From positions 1 through 30,974 of the forward strand of contig DAVZ01000023.1 of assembly GCA_002505765.1 (NCBI GenBank): a stretch of DNA of 30,974 bases, written 5' to 3'. The position numbers and the translations under genes were made by a program. This document shows positions 24,600 through 30,974 of the stretch, one piece after another. Below the pieces are notes generated by a model. It ran no database searches. It was given only the letters and a program-made list of their open reading frames with translations, and was not told the origin of the DNA. The DNA is from Methanobacterium sp. UBA176 (GTDB taxonomy: Archaea > Methanobacteriota > Methanobacteria > Methanobacteriales > Methanobacteriaceae). The number at the start of each line of letters is the position of its first letter. Within the stretch, counting starts at the first letter, position 1.

Positions 24600-25016
24600 A
24601 TGAAAAAAACTATAAAATGCAGGAAAATTTCCAGGGGAAAAGCCACCGGTGAGGTGATAGTAACACAGGATCCTTTAAGTTTTCTAGGTGGAGTAAACCC
24701 TGAAAAAGGAACTATAATCGATCCAGGCCACGGACTATATGGTAAAAACATATCTGGTAAAATTTTGGTGCTCCCGGCCGGAAAAGGGTCAACAGTCGGC
24801 TCTTATGTGATATTTCAGATGGCTAAAAACAAAACAGCCCCTCTGGCAATAATATCTCTAAATGCAGAACCAATAATTGCCACAGGAGCTATTATGGCTG
24901 GAATACCCATGGTTGATCAGCCGAATGTAAATATTTTAGATATTCTTAGGGAAGGAGACATTGTTGAAGTAGATGCTGATTCTGGGATTATTATACTTTT
25001 AAACAGCCATAAATAA
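24600..25016 (+). CDS. Phosphomevalonate dehydratase small subunit (aconitase X swivel domain)
   Basis: A 138-residue protein of the DUF126 / aconitase-X swivel family. In archaea the small subunit pairs with a larger catalytic subunit to dehydrate phosphomevalonate in the archaeal mevalonate pathway, which supplies isoprenoids for membrane lipids. The family core is clear: ISRGKATGEVIVTQDPLSFLGG near the start, then VNPEKGTIIDPGHGLYGKNI, ILVLPAGKGSTVGSYVI and a final GDIVEVDADSGIIIL. Length is typical. The large subunit is not in this window. AGTGATCTA precedes the ATG. It is placed between groups of membrane-protein genes but has no evident link with them. Confidence 0.88.
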   Translation: MKKTIKCRKISRGKATGEVIVTQDPLSFLGGVNPEKGTIIDPGHGLYGKNISGKILVLPAGKGSTVGSYVIFQMAKNKTAPLAIISLNAEPIIATGAIMAGIPMVDQPNVNILDILREGDIVEVDADSGIIILLNSHK

Positions 25017-25039
25017 ATTGAAAATAAAAATTAAAGGTT

Positions 25040-25450
25040 TTATTCTATATATTCTCTTCTCTGGCCAGATGATTTTACATACTCCCCTATTGCGCCGCCG
25101 ATAGCTGCAAGAACTCCACATATTATCACAGCTATGATTGTAATTAATATTACAACCAGGACACCTATTGCACCTAACGCAATTCCTATTTCGGCGAGTA
25201 CCAGGGCTATTATGGCTGCAGCAATGCCCACACCAAAGAGGGTTAAAATTCCAATTATTAAACCCCCAAAAGCACCGGCAAGAGCCCCATTTACAGTACT
25301 GCTTTCAAATTCATCCCTTATCAAATATGCAGTTATAAAACCAGCGACAATTGGCCCTAAAAAGAACAATGGAGAAAATACAATAGCCAAAACTATGGTT
25401 AATGCTGCTGTTATTATTGCACCTATTCCTACAGAAGTCCAATCAGTCAT
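25040..25450 (-). CDS. DUF5518-like Gly/Ile-rich membrane protein
   Basis: A 136-residue membrane protein resembling the archaeal DUF5518 family. It opens MTDWTSVGIGAIITAALTI, has a glycine-rich second segment with GPIVAGFITAYLIRDEFESS, then NGALAGAFGGLIIGIL and a long hydrophobic stretch, ending AIGGAIGEYVKSS plus a charged tail. Three or four transmembrane helices are likely. A GAGGTGA site lies upstream and is the end of a hairpin arm (see the leader at 25458-25510). It is convergent with the phosphomevalonate dehydratase gene. The function of this family is unknown. Confidence 0.75.
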   Translation of the reverse strand: MTDWTSVGIGAIITAALTIVLAIVFSPLFFLGPIVAGFITAYLIRDEFESSTVNGALAGAFGGLIIGILTLFGVGIAAAIIALVLAEIGIALGAIGVLVVILITIIAVIICGVLAAIGGAIGEYVKSSGQRREYIE

Positions 25451-25457
25451 TATTTTT

Positions 25458-25510
25458 TCACCTCAAAAATCTTCGATTTTTGTGGTTCGAAAAATGTTTT
25501 ACATTTTTTC
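25458..25510 (-). promoter_or_regulatory. Two hairpins abutting the Shine-Dalgarno site
   Basis: In the leader of the DUF5518-like gene there are two tandem hairpins. One is an eight-base stem, CAAAAATC / GATTTTTG with loop GAA, at 25464-25482, whose 3' arm runs straight into GAGGTGA. The other is a seven- to eight-base stem, AAAAATG / CATTTTT with a five-base loop, at about 25489-25510. The first could hide or expose the ribosome site. Confidence 0.6.
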
Positions 25511-25838
25511 CAACCTCATTCTTGAGTCAGTTTTATTATATCTTTAATCATTAAAATAATTATTTAAAAATCTAATCCAGATAGCTATTTAAATTTATAT
25601 GACTTAAACTAGAGTTTAAGTGGAAAAAATTAATATAAATGCGTATTTAATATTTTTAATTAAATAAATTAATCTTAAAAAAGCCCTGATTAATCTATTA
25701 TCATATTTAAACCCCAACGTTGCTGATATAATAAAAAATAAATTAGATTAGATATTTAGTTTAGATAAATGATTTAAAAAGGTATAATTAATTTGATTAT
25801 CTAAATTAAGAATTATTAACCTATAAAATAAATTTAAT
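25511..25838. other. AT-rich intergenic region
   Basis: A 328-base extremely AT-rich spacer between two minus-strand DUF5518-like genes. It presumably holds a promoter for the 25040-25450 gene. No ORF, repeat or RNA gene was recognised. Confidence 0.4.
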
Positions 25839-26174
25839 TCATTTATTTATTAAAATATTGCCAATAAATCCCCCAAAAGCACCTAATAAAATATCGGTAA
25901 ATATTCTGGAAGTTATGTCTAAAAAAGCAGATATTATTACTGGCAATCCACCTACGAAAATTAAAATTATGATTGCTAAAATCCCGGCAATTATTCCAAT
26001 TAACCCACCATGGATAGCTCCGTTAATTGCTTTCCTGTTCACAGTATATCCAACAATTGCTCCTGCAATAAAAATACTAATATATGAACCTAATTCTTCT
26101 AAAAATGGATTTAAAATTAGAGTAAATATCAGAGTAATTATAAAACCTATCATCACAGCTTTCCAGTTAATCAT
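25839..26174 (-). CDS. DUF5518-like membrane protein
   Basis: A 111-residue membrane protein that resembles DUF5518 more clearly than its neighbour. It starts MINWKAVMIGFIITLIFTLI, continues with IFIAGAIVGYTVNRKAINGA (the family's glycine-rich GY-x-x-x pattern), IHGGLIGIIAGILAIIIL, and ends LLGAFGGFIGNILINK. Three or four helices are likely. Unlike the gene at 25040 it has no good Shine-Dalgarno site and no hairpin leader, so it may be leaderless. It is one of three related sequences in a row on the minus strand, the third being decayed. Function unknown. Confidence 0.75.
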   Translation of the reverse strand: MINWKAVMIGFIITLIFTLILNPFLEELGSYISIFIAGAIVGYTVNRKAINGAIHGGLIGIIAGILAIIILIFVGGLPVIISAFLDITSRIFTDILLGAFGGFIGNILINK

Positions 26175-26284
26175 AGTATTATTTAAAACCTTATCATATA
26201 AAATTAGAACCTAAATTAATTTATTAAAATTAATAAATAAAATTATCACGGTTTAATTAGATTAAACCCTTCTTTTGTTACCAG

Positions 26285-26615
26285 TCAGCCTATAGCTCCC
26301 CCAATTGCACCTAAAATTATACCATTTATCCATCAAGTTACTAATGCTCACATATTACTGTTGTCGCTAAGCAACCTGTTGAAATACCTATAAACCCATA
26401 TAATGACTATTATACCGCCAAAAAAGGTTTGTTATTGCTCCATGAACGCACCATTTATGATACCTCCACCTAACACGTATCCTGCGTAATACCTTCTTCA
26501 ACACTGCTATAATTGAACCATGGGACCTAAACCAGTAAGTCTGGATTTATTGCCAGTATTGTTTGTAATATACTGTACCAACAATTATCGCCATCCAGTT
26601 AACTGCCAATGCCAT
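26285..26615 (-). pseudogene. Decayed DUF5518-like gene
   Basis: On the minus strand a GAGGTGAT site precedes an ATG at 26615. It opens MALAVNWMAIIVGT, the usual start of DUF5518 proteins, but hits a stop after about 22 codons. Later pieces in other frames match the family in the right order: GYVLGGGIINGAFMEQ in the middle and WINGIILGAIGGAIG before a TGA at 26285-26287. Several frameshifts and stops separate them. It is therefore a dead paralog of the two intact genes, about the same length as them. Confidence 0.65.
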
Positions 26616-26988
26616 TTATCACCTCAAAAAGCTTTTTGTGGTCATCGATAAAAGTTAAAAATTTTCAATTTTTACGGTTGCAGATTTGCTGTTTGCAAAG
26701 GTTTCAATCATATAATTGTTATTTATAGTGGATAACATAACTTTATTACACAAATTATTTTTGGATAATTCAATAAATCACGTTTAATCCTGTTTAAAGC
26801 ACGATATGTTAGTTATAGAATTTGGAAAGTTTAAAACATTTGGTTATTCACTATAATTCCTTTATCATATTATCTAAATTTCCTTTAAATTAACTGAATA
26901 ATAAAAAAAATGATGTGATATTATTCATTCTTAATGAATAGTTTTATAATAAATAAATTATTAAATAAACCAAATTAAAAGACTAAAT
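26616..26988. other. Intergenic region with hairpin leader
   Basis: A 373-base region upstream of the decayed DUF5518-like gene and downstream of the histidine kinase. Directly before the decayed gene's ribosome site is a perfect palindrome, CAAAAAGCTTTTTG (26625-26638), then an eight-base stem with three-base loop at 26656-26674. This is the same arrangement as at 25458-25510. The remainder (26700-26988) is AT-rich with nothing recognised. Confidence 0.5.
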
Positions 26989-28113
26989 TTAAAAAATAAT
27001 TCTAAATTCTGTTCCTTTATCTGTATTAAGTTCAATAGTACCTTTAAGTTGTTTAGCCAGTTTATTAACCAGTCTTAAACCAGAAGTTTCCATCTTCTCA
27101 ATGTCCATATCTTCAGATAATCCAATTCCATTATCCAGTACCTTCAAAACAGTTTTATTATCATCTGAATGGAATTTAATATCTATCTCACCTTCTCTTC
27201 CATCTGGAAATGCATGTTTAAGAGAATTGGTTACCAGTTCATTGATAATGAGCCCGCAGGGGATTGCAACATCGATATCAAGGGGTATTCCTTCAACTTC
27301 CATTTTAAATGAAATTAAATTGGGATCGACACCATAAAAATCAAATAAATAACTGGTTAATTCACGAATGTAGCATGAAAAGTCAATCATGGCAAAATCT
27401 TCTGATTCATTGAGCTTTTCATTGATTAACTCAACTACCTTTGCCCTGTTTTGAATTTCCTGATTAAAATCTTCTGGATTTTTCTGGCCGTTTTGAAAAT
27501 ATTCAGCATCAATTATACTTATAATGGTATGTAAGCTGTTTTGAATCCTTTGCTGAATTTCATCAAGTAAAATCTTCTTTTCCTCAAGTGATGACCTTAT
27601 TTCTTCTTCTGCCTGTTTGCGTTCGTTAATTTCCTTTCGAAGCTTTTTATTTGCTTCTTTAAGGCCACGTGTTCGTTTTTCCACCAGCTCTTCCAGATGA
27701 TCCCTGTGCTTTATTAACTCCTCTTCTATAGCTTTACGTTCTATTGCATAAAATATGGATCGGGCAAGCAATTTTCCATCAACCTCCCCCTTCATAAGAT
27801 AGTCCTGAGCTCCCTGATGTACCGCTTCAACAGCAATGTCTTCATCGAATTGACCGCTTAATATTACGATGGGTAAATTTGAACTGCTATTATGTGCTTT
27901 AATGAACGTTTCAAGTCCGGTGCTATCTGGCAGGTTTAAATCTAAAAGTAAAACTTCAAAATCATTCTTTCGGAGGCACTCCAAACCTTTACCAAGCTTT
28001 TCAACATGGGTAAATACAAAATTAAAATGTCTAACTTCTTTAAGCATTTCCTGTATTAAACGTGCATCCCTTATGTTATCTTCTATTATTAAAATCCTAG
28101 TAGAATTTCCCAT
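26989..28113 (-). CDS. Receiver-histidine kinase hybrid with His replaced in the HisKA_2 box
   Basis: A 374-residue soluble signalling protein. Residues 5-122 are a receiver with the acidic pair E11/D12, phosphoacceptor D58 (LLLDLNLPD) and conserved K108. About 126-180 is a coiled-coil linker. Residues 184-245 are a HisKA_2-type dimerisation helix pair, but the usual EIHHRVKNNL motif reads EIQQRIQNSL: both histidines are Gln (187-188). The HATPase domain follows with the N box NELVTNSLKH (291-300), G1 DNGIG (327-331) and G2 SGLRLVNKLA (344-353), so ATP binding looks intact. It is 31 bases downstream of the FilR1-type regulator on the same strand, a likely operon. There is no membrane segment. 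Confidence 0.88.
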   Translation of the reverse strand: MGNSTRILIIEDNIRDARLIQEMLKEVRHFNFVFTHVEKLGKGLECLRKNDFEVLLLDLNLPDSTGLETFIKAHNSSSNLPIVILSGQFDEDIAVEAVHQGAQDYLMKGEVDGKLLARSIFYAIERKAIEEELIKHRDHLEELVEKRTRGLKEANKKLRKEINERKQAEEEIRSSLEEKKILLDEIQQRIQNSLHTIISIIDAEYFQNGQKNPEDFNQEIQNRAKVVELINEKLNESEDFAMIDFSCYIRELTSYLFDFYGVDPNLISFKMEVEGIPLDIDVAIPCGLIINELVTNSLKHAFPDGREGEIDIKFHSDDNKTVLKVLDNGIGLSEDMDIEKMETSGLRLVNKLAKQLKGTIELNTDKGTEFRIIF

Positions 28114-28144
28114 TTAGATTTACACCCCAAATAATCTCCAGTAT

Positions 28145-28954
28145 TTATAATTCAACCTCTTCTGCTAATTTAAGATAATAGACAAATAGGCGATTGCCCC
28201 ATTCTATCGCCTCTTCATCCTCGCTTATTAAATACTTATGAAGATCGTAAATCCCATCTGTAGAAAAAAGCCCAAGAGCAATGAAATTATCTGCCACAGT
28301 AAAGGACATTTTAATATCTTCTATTTTCCATAACTTAAATTCCTTCTCTAAAATGGCCTTTCTAAGATTTTCACGACCCTTTATCTCTATCCACTTTTTC
28401 AGTACTTCCGAAGTTAGCATAAGCTGCAGAGAACTGTTCTCCAGTATTTCTTCAAACATCTCTATCTTCTGGGGAAGTAGAACAGAAGATATGTATTTAA
28501 CCTCATTTGCCTTTGATAATAATTCTGCATGAACTGTTTGCGGTTTCATTACATCTGTAGGCGTAGATTCAACTACAAAGGAGTTATTGAGACTTCCAAT
28601 TCTTTCAAGTAAATTTTCTGGTATTGCCTCTATTTCGTGTTTTAAAAGTATTTTTTCAAGTTCTCCTAAGGATGTGGATGCTTTAATAAGATTAGTAAGA
28701 TTCAGGGCAACAATTTTTCCAGTTTGAGAAAGAGAATATCCTCCAGACTTTTTTAAAATGAGATTTCTCCCTTCAAGCTGACTCATTCCATGTAGAATAG
28801 TTGAAGAATTTAGATTGGTTTTATCTTTAAGATCTCCTAAATTCTTAGATCCCTCATTTAAAACAATAATAATTTTAGTTCTAACATCAGAAGCAGTGAA
28901 AAATTTTAAATCATCTCTAACTTTCTCATAAAGCTTTAAAATATTTGAAACCAT
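28145..28954 (-). CDS. FilR1-type winged-helix regulator (DUF1724)
   Basis: A 269-residue regulator of the methanogen FilR1/DUF1724 family. The N-terminal winged helix follows the family opening LYEKVRDDLKFFTASDVRTK, with NLGDLKDKTNLNSSTILHGM as the recognition region and a wing GGYSLSQTGKIVA. The C-terminal effector domain (about 110-269) includes EVKYISSVLLPQ and the family ending pattern FSTDGIYDLHKYLISEDEEA. The open frame extends 30 codons upstream to an ATG at 29044, which also has an AAGGAT site. I choose 28954 because homologs begin about there and it has AAAGGT upstream. It is followed after 31 bases by the receiver-kinase gene. The target genes and ligand are unknown. Confidence 0.82.
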   Translation of the reverse strand: MVSNILKLYEKVRDDLKFFTASDVRTKIIIVLNEGSKNLGDLKDKTNLNSSTILHGMSQLEGRNLILKKSGGYSLSQTGKIVALNLTNLIKASTSLGELEKILLKHEIEAIPENLLERIGSLNNSFVVESTPTDVMKPQTVHAELLSKANEVKYISSVLLPQKIEMFEEILENSSLQLMLTSEVLKKWIEIKGRENLRKAILEKEFKLWKIEDIKMSFTVADNFIALGLFSTDGIYDLHKYLISEDEEAIEWGNRLFVYYLKLAEEVEL

Positions 28955-29251
28955 TGTTTTACCTTTTAAATTAAATGAATTATCATTATTATAAGTTATG
29001 ACTATTTTATCCCTATAATCACTTCTATAATTCCTTAAATTCATTTATCCTTTAGATTAAACTTAGGAATTATCCAGTTGTCTATTGCATTAACAGATTA
29101 TAAGTAAACATTTGAAAAAATCTAATTAACAGACATTTTTTGTTTTTTTTACTTATTATTTTTTATGATATTATTTTTTACAATTTCATAAATAATATCT
29201 AAATTAAATTAGTTATGATAATACTCAAATCAACTCTTATTTCAATGAAAC

Positions 29252-29515
29252 TTGTCAAAAAAAGTTGATTCCCCATTAAAATGGTTTGTATTAGATTGTG
29301 GCGGTTTTGAATCTCTGGATTATACCACTGCAGAAATGCTAAAGGATTTACATCATCAGTTAACCAGTAAAAACTTTAAATTAGTCATAATCACATCAAT
29401 ACCACAACTTAGGGATAAACTGGATTGTTTAGACTTAACTGAAATTATAGGGGAAGAAACATTTATTTTAGCGCCTGTGAAGCGCTTGAAGCCTTCAAAT
29501 CCCAAACTAATTTGA
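29252..29515 (+). CDS. STAS-domain fragment, probable SulP transporter remnant
   Basis: An 87-residue frame matching the middle and end of the cytoplasmic STAS domain of SulP anion transporters: SPLKWFVLDCGGFESLDYTT, AEMLKDLHHQL, LVIITSIPQLRDKLDCLDLTEIIGEETF. The transporter part and the first STAS strand are missing. The only start available is a TTG at 29252 with no ribosome site. Just upstream, another frame reads SYFNET and a third reads LVKK, as expected for the lost STAS beginning (YFNET...LVKKVDSPLKWF), with frameshifts at an A7 run. It is therefore probably a non-functional remnant. A true stand-alone STAS protein is less likely. Confidence 0.55.
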   Translation: MSKKVDSPLKWFVLDCGGFESLDYTTAEMLKDLHHQLTSKNFKLVIITSIPQLRDKLDCLDLTEIIGEETFILAPVKRLKPSNPKLI

Positions 29516-29599
29516 AAATAATTAAATTCTATTATAAAAAAATACATCATTAACTTTATTCATATAGTAATCAATCTATTAATTTAAGGACGGTGCAAT

Positions 29600-30838
29600 A
29601 TGTCATATTCTCTTATCCATAACGGGACTCTAATAGATGGAAATGGAGGTAATCCTCTTCCTAAAGCTGCTATTTTAATTAAAGATAATCAAATTGTTGA
29701 TGTGGGAACCGAAGATTCCATTATTCTACCTGATGAAAAAATAAGAAAAATCGATGCAAATGATATGTTCATTTTACCAGGATTTATAGACCTCCATGTC
29801 CATATAATGACCAATGGGTTTAAATTAGAAGATACCATGTATAATCCGCTTTCTTATTACTTTTACAGAGGAGTCGAAAATTTAAGGAATACTATTAATG
29901 CTGGAGTAACTACAATACGAGACGCTGGCCTTGCAGATATCGGAGTTAAAAAAGCAGTTGAAGAAGGTTTGATCGTTGGGCCCAGATTACTTATAACCGT
30001 GGTACCGCTTTCAATGAGCGGTGGGCATTTTGACTTCACATTAAATTCAGGATTTGACATGAGGATATCCTATCCTGGACTCCCTGAAAGTATCTGCGAC
30101 GGAAAAGAAGAAGTATGTAAGAAGGTAAGAGAAATACTTCGTGCTGGAGCCGATTTTATTAAGGTAATGGTTACTGGGGGCGTTATGAGCGCAAACGATA
30201 GGCCAGAACATACTCAATTTACTATGGAAGAATTAAAAGTTATGGTTGAAGAAGGTAAATATCATGACAATGTTAAGGTAATGGCTCATGGTCACGGCTC
30301 TGAAGGTATTAAAAATGCACTTAAAGCAGGTGTTTATTCTATAGAGCATGGCACTTATCTCGATGATGAAGCAATCCAGATGATGGTTGATCAGGGAACC
30401 TACCTCATCCCCACTTTCGTTGTAATAAAACACAACAAAAAATATGCTGAAGAAGGAAATCTACCTGAGTACTGCACAGAACAGGCTATAGAAATAGTAG
30501 ACGTACATGATAAAAACATTAGAAAGGCATATGAAGCCGGTGTGCGCATCGTAATGGGCACAGATTGTGGAGTTGTACCTCACGGACTTAATTTAGAAGA
30601 ATTAGGATTTCTATGTGATATGGGAATGAGTCCAGAAGAAGCAATTATGGCAGGGACTAAATATGCTGCTGAATGCCTGGAAATGGACAATAAGATAGGT
30701 ACAATTGAAAAAGGTAAATTTGCAGACATTATTATCAGTAAAAAAGATCCTATTGCCCATATAAAATCTCTTGGAAATCCAGATAATGTTGTACTGGTAA
30801 TGAAAGATGGTAAAATCGTTAAAGACCTTCGTGCTTGA
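29600..30838 (+). CDS. Amidohydrolase-family metal-dependent hydrolase
   Basis: A 412-residue amidohydrolase of the imidazolonepropionase/Xaa-Pro dipeptidase-like group (COG1228 type). The N-terminal beta-sandwich strand (LIHNGTLIDGNGGNPLPKAA) leads into the TIM barrel with the metal ligands in order: HVH at H66 and H68, carboxylatable K188 in FIKVMVTGG, H230 in MAHGHG, H250 in SIEHGT and D322 in GTDCG. The C-terminal sandwich shows GTIEKGKFADIIISKKDP. Length is usual. The ATG has a GGACGGTGCAAT upstream region with a GGTG ribosome site. The substrate is unknown; it may be a cyclic amide or dipeptide. It has no operon partner in the window. Confidence 0.87.
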   Translation: MSYSLIHNGTLIDGNGGNPLPKAAILIKDNQIVDVGTEDSIILPDEKIRKIDANDMFILPGFIDLHVHIMTNGFKLEDTMYNPLSYYFYRGVENLRNTINAGVTTIRDAGLADIGVKKAVEEGLIVGPRLLITVVPLSMSGGHFDFTLNSGFDMRISYPGLPESICDGKEEVCKKVREILRAGADFIKVMVTGGVMSANDRPEHTQFTMEELKVMVEEGKYHDNVKVMAHGHGSEGIKNALKAGVYSIEHGTYLDDEAIQMMVDQGTYLIPTFVVIKHNKKYAEEGNLPEYCTEQAIEIVDVHDKNIRKAYEAGVRIVMGTDCGVVPHGLNLEELGFLCDMGMSPEEAIMAGTKYAAECLEMDNKIGTIEKGKFADIIISKKDPIAHIKSLGNPDNVVLVMKDGKIVKDLRA

Positions 30839-30974
30839 TTTTTAAAGTCATTTTTGTTTAAATCAATTGAATTTCCTTTAAAAATGAAAAATAATATTTT
30901 ACCATAATTATTTATAATTTAAAAAGTATAAATAAATTCATGTTTAGGGGGGGTTAAAATTAATCATAATGATT
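30839..30974. other. Window end, possible start of a further gene
   Basis: AT-rich sequence after the amidohydrolase. A run of seven G (about 30946-30952) followed by A/T-rich bases and an ATG at 30969 could be the leader of a plus-strand gene continuing past the window. Too little is present to call it. Confidence 0.2.

Noticed and set aside
25134..25547. 137-residue plus-strand ORF and the similar one at 25858-26214
   Set aside because: They are antisense to the glycine/isoleucine-rich DUF5518-like genes, and their Pro/Ile-rich translation is what reverse-reading such genes gives.

Overview
This window looks like chromosome from a methanogenic archaeon of the order Methanobacteriales, probably Methanobacterium or a close relative. 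Archaeal markers are the large subunit of DNA polymerase D (polC/DP2), class I lysyl-tRNA synthetase, Sec61-beta, the small subunit of archaeal phosphomevalonate dehydratase, a FilR1-type methanogen regulator and DUF5518-like membrane proteins. Base composition is strongly AT-rich. Many genes carry GGTGAT or GGAGGTGA Shine-Dalgarno sequences. No rRNA, tRNA, CRISPR array, insertion sequence or integrase gene was recognised.

Layout. 0-4 kb: hxlB (6-phospho-3-hexuloisomerase) divergent from a LysR/ModE-like one-component regulator, then a coiled-coil protein with three 40-residue repeats and a PfkB-family sugar/nucleoside kinase. 4.6-7.6 kb: thiC and lysS. 7.9-9.5 kb: a calcineurin-like phosphoesterase and a stand-alone receiver protein that has lost its phosphoacceptor Asp. 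9.6-12.8 kb: a two-gene UGSC-family operon convergent with a CrtI-like FAD oxidoreductase. 13-19.4 kb: a small orphan ORF, nrdD and polC on the minus strand. 20.2-22 kb: an AT-rich leader with an imperfect direct repeat, then secG and purB.

22.1-26.6 kb is an accessory-looking stretch of small hydrophobic proteins. It starts with a decayed gene, followed by a protein made of three diverged copies of one membrane unit, a protein with a single copy, and a 51-residue membrane peptide. The three intact genes each follow a strong GGAGGTGA site. Then come the phosphomevalonate dehydratase small subunit and two intact plus one decayed DUF5518-like genes on the opposite strand. One intact and one decayed DUF5518-like gene have a hairpin abutting the Shine-Dalgarno site. 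27-29 kb: a probable operon of a FilR1-type regulator and a receiver-histidine kinase whose usual phosphoacceptor His is Gln. 29.2-30.8 kb: a STAS remnant of a lost SulP transporter and an amidohydrolase.

The housekeeping genes (thiC, lysS, nrdD, polC, secG, purB) are full length and look functional. Novelty is concentrated in the UGSC pair, the repeated-unit membrane cassette, the hairpin leaders and the two signalling proteins with missing phosphoacceptors. All functional calls come from reading translated motifs; no database search was run.
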